A DNA stretch of 64,000 bases from Hypomesus transpacificus (Eukaryota; Chordata; Actinopteri; Osmeriformes; Osmeridae), in assembly GCF_021917145.1 (NCBI RefSeq), contig NC_061061.1, forward strand, positions 17,131,552 through 17,195,551, in the 5' to 3' direction. The translations under genes and the position numbers were made by a program. A model generated the notes under the pieces. It searched no databases and was not told the origin of the DNA. It saw only the letters and a list, made by a program, of their open reading frames with translations. Shown in pieces: positions 46,168 through 58,614 of this stretch (position 1 is its first letter; each line of letters begins with the position of its first letter).

Positions 46168-48656
46168 GCAGCAAGATGAGCCACTTATTTGCAAAGGGTA
46201 GAGTGAATATATTTGTTTCCTTGTTCATCATTGTGTATAGATTAACTGTAATGTTCCTGTAATGGTCCGGACATAACAGGTCATTGATTGGCTTTATGTT
46301 GTAATTACATCCAATGATAGGAGAGGTAGGGATTTATTGTGACTTAGCCAGGAGGAGGCATTAACACTGTGGGAAATAATATTCAGATATTATTGTGCGG
46401 TGGCAGTAGCCTACTGTTATCAAAAATAATGATCCCATTTGCGCTTGGATTGGAAAAGGCTTAATGCGATGTAAGTTTTGCCAGCTCTGCAGAGAAGCCT
46501 ATTATAGTTTTCTGAAACAGTTTATGGCCCCCTCCCACACACTGAGTGCTGACAAGGGGATATACACACACACGCACCCAGTCAAAGTTTGTTTTTATGC
46601 CATGAAATAGGCTGCTGATGGTGCCTGCTACTGGAATGGGGAAATGGCAGCAATTTCAGTGGAGAAAAATGGAACGGTCTGTCTTAACATATGCTGCCCT
46701 TAGACAGAGGGGGGGGGGGAGAAGAAAAAAGCTATAGGTGTCTGGTAAGGTGGAATCAGCATGCAAGTAGTCTATCCAGAGATTGAATACACTCCTATCT
46801 GTGCCAGTGTATAGGGCAGAACCATTTATCATGGGTGAACCAGTCTTAACTTTAAGGTCCTTGCAAAGTCTTCAGATCGGCTGCGGCGCCTGGTCTAGCA
46901 GCTTCACACGCGCACTCCTGTGAACTAGTAATTAGCCGCTGGCTGTGGAGGATCCGGCCGTAAGAGCACTGAACCGCTAGGGATGCAGTCTTCAGTCTAA
47001 TGATCTGTTATGGTTTCCCTTTTGAAAGAACTGGACAGTTAAAGGTTAGTTATGATCAGAGATGGGAAGTAACGAGGTACAAATAATTTGTTACTGTACT
47101 TCAGTAGATTTTTTTGACAACTTTTTACTTAGAAAGTACAGATATTTGTGTAATTTTAGGGGAAAGAGATGTTCTTACTGGAACCCCCATTTCTTTCAAA
47201 GATGGAAGGAGTAACAGGGTTGAGTCACGGATGGATGGAGAAACAGAGTTTGAGTGAATTAATGGGTATCGATCCTCGTAATCGATCGATCCTCTTAGAA
47301 AATCCCGAGGGGCTGTCCAATTAGAGGTTAAATAGGCTATTTTGTATTGGTTACATGGTTAAGAAGCTCACCGATCATAAACATTTCCAAGGAATGTTTA
47401 GGAAACTGCAATAATTTCTAAGGGCATCAACGGGGCAAATAATAAGGAATGGCTAAAATATGATTTACAACTAAGTGGTCTTGTTTCAGCAAGCCCAAAG
47501 CATGACAAGACTCTGAGGGGGGGTTTCTTTCAACAGACACCGAACTTTAAAAAAATGTAATCGTGACCGCATGGTCATCCAAGTGCAAGCAAGTGGATCC
47601 AACACCCGCGTATGTTAATTTCAAATCTGTTAATGAGTTGAAATCATGGTCACGCACCTGCGCCCGTCACACTTTTGTCCTTTGGCTTTAAGTCAAATTG
47701 ACACCGCGGTAAGGTAACCCAGGGGCATCCCTTTGATTGTTCCTCTTTAAATATAAAAAAAAAAAGTGCAGAAAAAAACTGACCCCTAAAATAAATGCGT
47801 GTTCAGCGCCGAGAGGAAACTCGCTGACATCACAGCTTACCGTTCAGGTGGAGAGGACAGGAAGAGAAGCTTGTGTAGGTTGATGGGAAAGTAGGCCTGC
47901 AAACTCGGTGAGTATGATGCAATTACGTAATTTTTGGCACAGGATTTCTTCACTAATAACAATTGACAATATTGATCATAGTGTGTTATCTCCTTCTCAT
48001 GTTTGCGTGTTCACATGTCAACACAATGAAGGAATTGAGAAGAACGTTCCGGTTTTAAAAGCTCAACTGAAGGCGACCATTAAGTTTCCTGTTTGGCAAC
48101 TTATAAAATAGTCATGTCCTCTTTTTCGTTTTACATTTCTCCTACAGAGCTCAATATATTTATTGTTTTGCTTTTAAAATTAAGATAACCAGACTGTTCT
48201 TTAGAGGACAGGTGTTAGTTTGGCTGTATGTACCTTACAGTAGGCTGAACCCTATAGAGAACAAACTGCTCTGTTCTATTAGTAATGTTATTAATGTATC
48301 ATAGACCCGTTTTAATATCTTATAGCCCACATTTATCACTTCATTCTCTCTCTGGTCTCTGTCATGCTCTCTGTCGTTTTCTCCTTTTCTTCTCTTTTTC
48401 GTTTCCCCCTCTCGTTACCCCCCCCCCCCCCCCCTCCCCCTTGCGGTATATGTCTCTCTCTTTGCTGAGGTGGCTGTACTGTACCTGCTATGACTTTGAC
48501 AAAGTAGTCTCCTCGTGTGTGGTGTGTAATTTGTTCAGTTTGTGCATGTCTGTGTGTGTGTGTGTGTGTGTGCGCCTGTAATTTCTTGCTAGTTAGCAAA
48601 CTAAGACTGTAATATTTGATGTTGCTGCGTGATGTCTTGATGTTACCTTGGACTTT

Positions 48657-48780
48657 ACGTGTGTGTGTGTGTCCCGCAATGTGTGTGTGTGTGTCCCGCG
48701 ATGTGTGTGTGTGTGTCCCGCGATGTGTGTGTGTCCCGCGATGTGTGTGTGTGTGTCCCGCGATGTGTGTGTGTGTGTCC
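48657..48780. repeat. GTGTGTGTGTCCCGCGAT repeat
   Basis: Seven imperfect units of TG runs are separated by CCCGC(G/A)ATG, an interrupted TG microsatellite. Confidence 0.88.
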
Positions 48781-49584
48781 ACTGGAAACTACCTTGAGTT
48801 TGCTGCTCATGCTGTTCTGCTGCCCAGTCCTGCTCTGTCCTTTACCATTTCCCCCCCTTATCACCCAGCTCCCCTTTTGTTCACCTTGTTACTCCCTGGG
48901 TGCATCTCCTCTCCCTCCCCCCTGTAGCTGGTTCCCCTCCCTCCCTCCCTCCACCCCTCTCCCCCCTCTCCCCCCCCCTCTCTCCCCCCCCCCCCCCCCC
49001 CCCCCTCTCTCTCTCATTGATAGTGGAGGATATGTGACTGGAATACTGAGGAGCTTATCATTATTCCACAAGCGAGGCATAGCGCTCAGGCTGAATGTCA
49101 ATTCTCTCCCTCCCTCTTTCTCCCTCTCTCTCTCCCTCTCTATGTCTCTCTCCCTCCTCTGTTTCTCACCCTCTCGCCGACCATCGTATTATTTTCTTTT
49201 TCGCACGCTGTCCAGCAAACGGTTAACCGCATAGAGGTCTGAGAAACATGGAGGACGCCGGGAACACGGAATACACACGCACACGGAATACACACGCACG
49301 CACACTGCTGTGCAGGAAGGGGGGAGGGGGGGGGGTGCACTCGACACCTGCAGTGTACAGTCCATTTTTGTTTCCCCGCACAGTGTTCGTGTGTCTACCG
49401 ACTGGGAATGTGTGTGTGTGTGTTAGTAAAATCGGTTTGGTAGCATCTCCCCTAACCGCTTGGGTGAGTTGTGTGCGATACGTATTTGTTACGTAAAACC
49501 ATTCCACATAAAGTGTTAGTGAGTAGGTGTGGTGTGGGCTGGAGGTTAGAGAGGCAGGGAGGGGCAGCTGTTGAATGTCTGTCA

Positions 49585-49785
49585 GGAGAGGGGGGGGCAT
49601 CAGGTTGGGGGGGGGGGGCATCAGGTTGAGGGAGGGGGGCATCAGGTTGGGGGGGGGGGCATCAGTTTGGGAGGGGGGGCATCAGGTTGAGGGAGGGGGG
49701 CATCAGGTTGAGGGGGGGGGGCATCAGGTTGAGGGGGGGGGGGGGGCATCAGGTTGAGGGGGGGGGGGGCATCAGGTTGAGGTGG
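49585..49785. repeat. GGCATCAGGTTGAGGGGGGG tandem array
   Basis: About nine units of GCATCAGGTTGAGG with G runs of 6-14 between them. The plus strand is rich in G runs spaced for quadruplex formation. Confidence 0.9.
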
Positions 49786-51139
49786 ATGACAGAGTGAAGG
49801 GAGCAGAGAGCACACAGTTTGTGACACAAAGACGATTGTCTTCATCTCTGTCTCTCTTTTGCGATTCCTCTTCCTTTTACTCTCGCTCTTTTACTCACTC
49901 ATTCGCTCTCACACACACACACACACACACAGACAGACACACAGACAAACACACACACACTCACACACACACCAATCATTAAGCATCCTGTTCATCCCAA
50001 AGAGCAGGGTAAGGGGCCGAAAGAGAGAGGCTAATTTCTGAATGTCCGCGAACTGGTGATGGAGCGGACAAGACAAAGAGCCGTGGGCCACAGCCGGAGG
50101 TAACATCCAGGCCCCTGCCCTCTCCACACTCCCTGGCATACACTGCCCCGATGCCCCATTAAGCCCAGTCGGATACACACACACACACACAGAAAGGGTC
50201 ACAGCCACAGGTAATGCCTAGCGTGACAAGGATTGGACTGAAAGCCCCCAACGTGACTAATAGGTGACTCAGCAACGACGACACAGCAGGAGCGCCATCG
50301 CACGAAACATTCTAAGAGGTATCACCTTATTAAGCGCCATGTGTATAGGCGAACGCCACATAGCACAAGGTCAGGGGGTTGGTTTAGTGGCCTCGTTTGC
50401 TAACGTCACTGCCCTCTTCTATTATGTAAGAGATTTCTTTCATTTAACCTTTGTTTGTGTCTGTCATCCACCAAGACTTGAACATACTGACAGAACAAGG
50501 AAAGCACAAGGATGATGTGGGATATGGCAACAGACTGTTCAGACAGCACGAGGAGTTAGGATGAGACAAGCTAAATATTAGTCATTGGTGAAACGAGTAG
50601 CGAGAGGAAAGACGTGATTGGATGAGACATGATGGCATAGGGGCAAGATTAAAAAAAAGAAAAAAATGGTACCCTCGAGGCAAGGCCACTGCTGAGAATT
50701 TGACAACACAAGGTACAACACGTCCAATGCACTCTCAGCCCCGATCGAGAGGCGGGCCGAACGCGGCGGATAATCTGCTCTGAAAAGGGCAGGAGACAGT
50801 GGAAGTAGCAATCAGAGACTCCCCGTGACAGGAAACGCCAAAGAAAAAAGAAAAAAAGGAGGCCAGGGTTGTTGTAGACTCTGGAAGAGGAGAGAAGACA
50901 AACCTATCATCGAGATGCGATGAGGGGTGAGGAAGAGGCTGTGGAGTTTGAAGGGGTCTCAGTGGGAGTCCTTCCTGTCTGGGTGCAGCATGCGAGAGGT
51001 TGGGGAGCTTGCCGTGTGCTTTGTATTTGACTAAGAGTTATGAAGTTAGACATGATGACTCGGAGTGTCACTCCAGCCCTGCAGAAGCCACAGTTGAAGT
51101 GTCAGGATGTCAGAAAAGCAACGTTCCTTTAGTTCTCTG

Positions 51140-51286
51140 TCTGTGTGTGTGTGTGTGTGTGTATAGTTTGTGTCTGATTAAAGGAGACTGTGTACGTGCA
51201 TCCATGTATGTGTTTGTGTGGATCTCTGTGTGTGTTGAAATTAGTTTGTGCCTACGTGTTTTTTGGTGCAGTCTGTGCAATGCCTC

Positions 51287-51317
<31 letters not shown>

Positions 51318-51483
51318 GATGATATCTGAAGTGCCATGTTTCTGTGTGTGTGTGTGTGTGTGTCATGTCTCTCTGTGTGTGTGTGTGTGTGTGTGTGATG
51401 ATATCTGAAGTGTGCCATGTCTCTGTGTGTGTGTATGTGTGTTATGTCTCTGTGTGTGTGTGTGTGTCATGTCTCTGTGTGTG
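51140..51483. repeat. TG microsatellites with a ~62-bp repeated block
   Basis: Several (TG)n runs are interspersed with ATGATATCTGAAGTG (51317, 51398) and CATGTCTCT, giving a higher-order repeat. Confidence 0.85.
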
Positions 51484-51641
51484 CCAGTGAGAGAGAGGCA
51501 GTCTCAGTGTGGGGAACATGTGGTGAGCTATAAGCCCAGGCATGAGCTGCTGTGATTGTGTTTGTCACCCTGAGCATGTAGCCACGTCAAGCAGTGTTGG
51601 TGATGCTCACTCCTGCTGGGGATGGAGCACATGATCACTGT

Positions 51642-51676
<35 letters not shown>

Positions 51677-51933
51677 TCCTGTTCATGGTGTCCTTTCATC
51701 AGTCCCTTTTTATAAATGCTTATCTTTCGGAATGACACAGAGAAAGAAGGGGGGGGGGGGGGGGGTTGCCGTTAATATTTGTCTTTGGAAAAGAAAACCT
51801 TACCGAGGGAGGGAGAGGAGGGAGAGGAGGGAGGGAGGGGTGGGTGGCAGAATAGGAGGGAGTAGAGAGAGGCGAGTGAGGGAGTGCTGATTGGATTGGA
51901 GGGAGAGCTGAGGTTGTATGGACATACAATTGA

Positions 51934-51934
<1 letters not shown>

Positions 51935-51968
<34 letters not shown>

Positions 51969-51981
51969 GAGAGAGAGAGAG
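51935..51981. repeat. (GA)n microsatellite with CGCGCGCG end
   Basis: A GAGAGA run ends in GCGCGCGCGCACG near 51982-51994, just before a candidate 5' exon. Confidence 0.8.
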
Positions 51982-52029
51982 AGCGCGCGCGCACGAGAGA
52001 GGGAGCGAGGGAGGGTGAGTAACTGAATG

Positions 52030-52356
52030 CAGTTTGCAGTTGTGCGCCGTGCGATCGCAGCAAAGTGCAATCGCAGGGAACGGAGAGAGAGAGAGAGAAA
52101 AAAAACCCGAAGCAACAGACGAGCGAGGGGGAACGAGGAGAACGTGACGCCTGTCTGTGTTTTCATGAAGCACGCGCCGCCTCTAGATCCTCATCATCTT
52201 ATCTTTGCATCAGACCAACGGCAGGAATTCCAGAGGGAGAAGGGGAGATAACAGGGAACCTGTTTCTTCTAAACAGCGACGCTCTAACCTGAGGAGCTTC
52301 CAGCTGGAAGCCAGCCTGCGACAGGACCGGGGCTCTCCGGGGATCGCGTCGATACA
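52030..52356 (+). other. Candidate 5' non-coding exon of an unseen downstream gene
   Basis: A CpG-containing stretch (GTGCGCCGTGCGATCGCAGC) ends at a consensus donor, GATACA|GTAAGTG, with GT at 52357-52358. The surrounding 5 kb carries many CpGs compared with the rest of the spacer. No start codon with a recognised protein follows inside the window, so the gene's identity is unknown. The 5' limit is a guess. Confidence 0.3.
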
Positions 52357-54487
52357 GTAAGTGTTTGCCTCCACTACAGATGCCTTCGAATGTTCAGTGC
52401 GCACAGCTACCGTTGTGGCTCGTCTAGAACGTTGTGATGCCTTTCATACACTGTTGGCATAGATACCGAACGGGGGGGGGGGGGGGCAGAATTGACAAGC
52501 TGACACAGAGTCACTTAAAACATTCAACATGTTTTTCATGTATTACGAAACATCAGCCTTAGCCGTGTGTCTGTGTGTGTGTGTGTGGCGTTTCATGCCA
52601 CAGTACCGGTGTGTGTGTGTGTGTGTAAGCTGATAATAGCAGCCCTATTGGTATTCTGTGGAGGGTGTCCCAGGATCCGTCTGTGCTCTAGCCTAGGATG
52701 GGATCACAGAGAAGGGATTGTGCTCTGCGCTGGAGAGGGCCTCTGAGATGGGTGAGTGTCCCTTCTTCCTCCCTGCCTGCTCTCCTGCACTCCCTTCTTC
52801 ATCTCCTCACCCTCTTCCCACTCTCCTCCTCTCCCTTCCCTCCCTCCTGTCTGTTGGGCACAACACCATGTGCATCGCCCCGTTCTCTAGTTTTCCTTTG
52901 TGTTATTCATTTTTCTTCACCGCCTCGATCCACCGTGCCGTTTTCACCCTCCAGCCGTGCCGCCTTCCCTCCTTCCATTCTCTTTTCATCCTCCATCCAT
53001 CCTCCACTCCTCCCCCCCCCCCTCACGCAGGTATGAACAAGGCTGTCCGGTTTGATGGATTTTTAAGAGTATCCGAATGGCTCTCCTCAATCTGTAGCCT
53101 CTCTCTCCTCTGACAAACCCCAGACACCCTCCTCCCCCCTCCATCTCTTCTCCCTCGTTCCCCCCCCCCCCCCCCCCCCTCCCCCCCTTGCCTCCGTCTG
53201 TCTCCACACTGTCTACATTCTGTTTGAATTCTTACTTGGACAAGACGGAGAGTCTCTTTCCTGTGTAGTCAGTGGAGCTGCGATGCCATGTGCATGGTGG
53301 AGATATACATGTATGGCTTCTGCTTCCACCAGTTGATTGGCTGGGAGCCGTGTGTGTCTGCGTGTGTTTGCTACAGTCACAACGTTCCGATCCGACGTGG
53401 ACACCATACCTGAATGCCTTCGTTTGGGTTGCTTTCTAGCATTTTCCGATTTACTGGAAAGTGTTTGAGCCGTGTTGTGTTTGCTTGACAGGTGTTCCCT
53501 ACGGGACTGGCACATTTGTTTTTTGATTTACTTCAATCCAGTGCCCCTCTAATATTTGACAGTATTTGCTAATAGTCTTCAGCCTAGGTCTACACCCAGG
53601 CACACCTGTAATCATATTTGCAAACACACACACGCCTCTTTCTTCCGAAAACCTTGCTTACGCGTCAACCACACAATTCTCCCCACATGTTCTCACCCCC
53701 GCTGTCACTCTGCCCATGGCTAAACGAGAAGAAAAAACCCACTAACCTAGAAAGCTCTCCTTGGGGGTGTCCTTCCCTTGGTGGAGGGACATAAACTCCC
53801 CTCTTCTGGAGTATTGATCGCAGCTGCTGCTCTGGAAAGGCCGGCCATGTTTTACCTCAAATGGAGCGTCTGTCTCCAGTGGCTGGTTGGGCTGATGTCA
53901 GTAATACTGGTAAACAGCTGCTGTCTAAAGAGTCCAGGGTCAATAGCTAGCCTGAGGGGCTTGCGAACACCTGCCGCCAGGTCCTGTAGGTGTGCAACAC
54001 CAAGCAGATGTCATCCAAGAGCGTATGAAAAGCCCAGGATGAAAGGAGGAAAAACTTCTTTTGTGTCACTACAGCATTTTCACAAGGTTACACAATCCGT
54101 CAGTTCAATAGAGACCGATGACACCAGCCAGGGCTTCTGATTGGCCGAGGCAAATGAAGACATCTTTAACTAGTTGGGTAGTGGGGAGTGAAGCAGCTTG
54201 TTCTGGGGGTGAAGAAAACCCCGTCTACACATTAGAAGGCAAGCAGAAAAACCCAGGGAGTTCAAAATGCCTCAGGCACAGTCGAACCTCCCTTCCTCTC
54301 TATCGCAAGTCCACTGAGCTTATCTTAGATACTGTAGAGATGAACCGAGCGAGAGAACGAGGGAGGGGACAGAGAGGCCAGACAGGCCGAGAGACGTGAG
54401 ATAACAGGAGGTCAACTAGAAAAAGAAGGGAGACACTGGGGAGGTTTAGGAGGCGAGGGCGAGAGAGAACGGCTGATAGTGCGGAGA

Positions 54488-54542
<55 letters not shown>

Positions 54543-54683
54543 GGAGAGAACGGAGGAATGATGAGGGTGAACCAGACAGCAGGGCGACAGGCCGAGTTGA
54601 GTCGGAGAATGACGCACGCGACAAGAGAGTGACATAAATGTCACCATCCTAACCTTTCACGTCCTCTCTTCCTATTTCCCCTT

Positions 54684-54790
<107 letters not shown>

Positions 54791-56070
54791 GTCCCCCTAC
54801 AGGACTAACGCTCGGTGGAACAGCATCTGTGTTCCTGAGGCGTGTTTTCCTCCACCACCAGTAGTCCCTGTTCTCAAAATGGGATCCGGCGCACGCCAGG
54901 TATCATCCAGCTTCTCTCCTCCGACCCCCCTGCTCCCTTCAGGCCCCCCCAGCCCTCATCCCACCTGGACCCCAGCCACCACAACCCACGTCGGCGCAGC
55001 CACATTCTGATTCCAAAACCAAAGGGATCGGCAGAGAACGAGATTGGGGAATTCCGTGCAACTGTTTGTCGAGTTCCTACAGGCGTCTTCGGGGGTACAA
55101 TCGCGGTTGATTGTCAATTTCACCCGCACCTGTTGATTTAGCCTGCATGACTTAAAGCTTTCGGGACACATCGTACTGGAATGACAAACCAAACTGTTCT
55201 CCCTTCGGACAGCAACATGGGGATTGCAGAAACAACGGGATTTATCAACTGGATATCCTGCGGAGATTACGAGACTTTCTGTGTTCACTTCAAAGTTGGG
55301 CCGCTTTTCCACATCAGTTTGTGGGCAAAAGCGAATAATTGAAACTCCAACCCGTTGGGAAACTTCTCTTCTGATTTGTTTGGGGGGCTTATTTTTTTTT
55401 TAAGAAGCAATTTTCAAAGCCTCGCTCTTTTTTGTGTGTCTCCTTCTCTGTTTCTACTTTTTCATCCAGAGAGCAGGAATACATTATGAATCGGCTCCAT
55501 TCTTTCTGATCCTCCCCCGGTGACGGAGAGAGTGGAGGGACAAACTGTCCAGAATAGATAAGGAGGGAGGAGAGACAGATTGAGAAAAAGGAGAAGATAG
55601 AAGACGACAGGGGAACAGGTAGAGGGAGGGAGGGGAGGAGAGAGTGAGGGGAAAGCAAGAGAGAGAGAGAGAGAATTAACTAGGATTGTCAAAAATCCTC
55701 CTGGAGACTTGCTGCCTCGGTCTAATTCATCTCTCCCTGTGCCCAGGTGCAGGTTGCTCGGGCGAGATGGGTCGGGGTGGGGGCAGGATTCAGAGGGAGG
55801 GAGGCAGCTGAGTTCCAGAGGATCCGCTTCCCCCGGGCACATCCCTGGGCTGGAACAAACAGATTTGGATAGTCGGTTAGACAGACGGACAAGGCAGCTA
55901 GACAACAAGACGGACGCACGGACAGACAGAGGGGCAGGTTGATAGACAGTGAGCCAGAGGGGGGAAAAACCGCCAGCACAGACTCACATCCAGAAACACA
56001 GCCGTCATTATCATTCTAGTCTGTGTGGAAGTGAGTGAGAGGGTAAGGGAGAGAGAGAACAAGGGAGAGG

Positions 56071-56072
56071 GA

Positions 56073-56134
<62 letters not shown>
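56071..56134. repeat. (GA)n microsatellite
   Basis: A pure GAGAGA run of about 64 bp. Confidence 0.95.
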
Positions 56135-56137
<3 letters not shown>

Positions 56138-58614
56138 TCCCTTTTTTCACAGTTCCTGGAGGAACTCAGCCTTGTTGCAATTAGGACCATCTGACTGCAA
56201 CTCCACCGCCGGCTTCGTGGCAAGCCCTGACACAAACAGACAGCGAGTGTTTTACTGGAGAGGAGGTATAGGTTTCGAGAAGTATCAGAGAGAGGAAGAG
56301 AGAGGGAGACAAACAGGCGGAGAGAGAGCAGGTGTCGGAAACCCTCCCCTTCATCTGCTTGTCATTTTCCCCGTTCAGTCGGCGTTTGGAGACACGGAGG
56401 CCTCACTAACCAGAAGGAACCAAAACACACATAGGAGGAGGGCAGGAAAGAGAGAAAGGGAAGGCGAGGGAGGCCCCCTTTTTAAAACAGAAACAGAGAA
56501 ATATTCCTCCCCCTTTTTTCTCATCTGAACAAGACGGTCCTACATCTACTGAGAAGACGAGATAAAAAGTGAGAGCAACCTTTCTTTTCCCTCCCTTTCT
56601 TTCTCCAGGGGAAAACCCAACTCAGAGTCCTGTCGTCCAAACATTGGAACCTCCTCTGGTATTTTTGGTCTCACCCTTCCAAATCACTCACCTCTGAGAC
56701 GATCCATAACCTTCAGATCCCCTCAACCGTACCCCAACACAGCTCTCTGAAGTGGCACCCCCCTTACCACACCTTCCACCACCCAGTATCCACTACCCCT
56801 CCCTCCCTCCTACCCACACACACACCCCCCTCACGTACGCCCCCAACCAGTGGATTCTATCTTCATGCCCGTGGAGGGCTTCTCTGATCAACTTCCACAC
56901 AGCTAAATGGACGGCAGCTTCTGACACAGTCTGGTTTATTCTGTAAGTAGGACATTTCCTCTCTCCCGTTATATGTTTGTGTGTGTTGACGTGAAATAGT
57001 GTGCTATGTGTTGAGTGTGGGTAGCGTGAGCCTGGCTTATGTCATATGTGCTTCCTTGGTTTCATTTCTGAGCCCCGAGTTGGTTTTTCTGCTGCCTTCA
57101 AAGCGTCACAGATCGCGTCGCCTCGGCTGCCTCAGCTTCAGGCGATTTGAGTGTGTGTGTGTAGGACAAACAGAGATTGCATGCGTGATCTGTGGATAGC
57201 CAGGCTTACAGCAGAACCACAGTGGTTTTGGAGTGCGAGCTGAGGTTCTGCGCACGCGCATGGTGTGTGTGTGTGTGCACTGGTGTGCATGGTGACACGC
57301 TCTGCGTGCATGTGTGTGTATAATACATTATCTACATCCTTCCTTCCTGCACATTCGTCCTGGGGTTAATTTAAACTAATTAGGGGTGTGTATTTTTGCA
57401 TCGTGGAGCGGTTTTGGGGATATGTGTCAGTGCATATGCCTTATTAAAGAGAGAGGAGCGTCGTAATGAAGGAGATAGGAAGTAAGGCTCTCTCTCTCCC
57501 CTGGTCGGTTTCTCTGGCTCCTCCACAGAAGCAGGAGACACCATCCCAGCTCTCCTCTGTGATCTCCCGTCCTTATTTCCAGTGTCGCCTCAGCTGAAGG
57601 CTCAAACTGAGCCCCAGCGCGGCACGCTTCCCCGTCTGTTACAAAGCCTACACGTCTCCACGGGAACCAGACCACATGTTTATACACCCACCCCCACCAC
57701 CACCACCGCCCCTCCCCGCCCATATAGGGGCTCTGCCCGAGCAGGCACTCAATCAAGATCGTCCCTTCAAACAGGCCAATGAACTGTGAATAACGCCATC
57801 ACACCAACTCCCGCTTCGGAGAGTCAGAGACAGCGAGCAGGGGGGAAAGAGAGAGAGAGTCGGGGTGGGAGGGGCGTCGATGGGGGGGGGGGGGGGGGGG
57901 GGGGGAGAGAAGAGCAAGGGAATAGGGGAGAGCTGGTGAATAAGAGACAGCATGCATCATTCCGGACAGGCGGAGAGAGACGGAGGGGGAGTGCGAGATG
58001 AAGAGGAGGAGAGAAGGCATTTACAGATAGACAGGGAGAGAGAAAGGAGTGAGGGGGATTCAAGACAAGTTGGACAGAGAGAGGGAGAGAGAAGGAGAGG
58101 GAGAGAGAGAGGGAGAGACAGACTAGTCTGGCGGGCCGTGGAGCAGGAAAAGACCTCTGCTCCCCGGGACTACTCTGATGGGCTTAGTACGGCCATGCTT
58201 TGTTCACACTGTTGGCCGGCCCGAGAGAATTAAGATTACTAAATAATACGATTACTGCAGCTGCACACTGATAAGACCGTTCCCCATTGTCCCCTCCAGA
58301 AAGAGCAGGGAGGACCAGAAGAGGAAGACTCTGTGTGTTATGATGTGAGGGACATGGTTATAATGGCTGCATTATGCCCAGTGTACGCAGGAAGTCATCT
58401 GGAATATTGCGTGACTTGCAGCATAGTCTGTGGAATGGTTGGAAGATTGTCGTTGTTTTTTTTGCTGTGAACTGTCACGGTTTTCAAATGCACTTTGGGT
58501 ATTACTATGGATAATTATTTCTATTTGGTGTCTAAAAATCTATTACTATGGATATTATTAGTTTAGTATTATTTCAATATTAGTGTATTGGACATAGGAC
58601 TCCTGTGGGATGTA

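Larger units (their letters stand above)
46200..51999. other. Intergenic region with no recognised gene
   Basis: It holds AT-rich unique sequence (46.2-48.3 kb) and then simple repeats: poly-C (48420-48434, 48986-49005), TG runs, and G-run arrays. A short CGATCGAT stretch lies near 47281-47290. No coding exon, tRNA or other RNA gene was recognised on either strand. Confidence 0.5.

Noticed and set aside
47281..47290. CGATCGAT palindrome cluster as a regulatory site
   Set aside because: Too short, with no accompanying motif; expected by chance in a window this size.
52718..53113. Frame including MNKAVRFDGFLRVSEW after a possible acceptor at 53029
   Set aside because: No family is recognised and no conserved neighbouring exon joins it.
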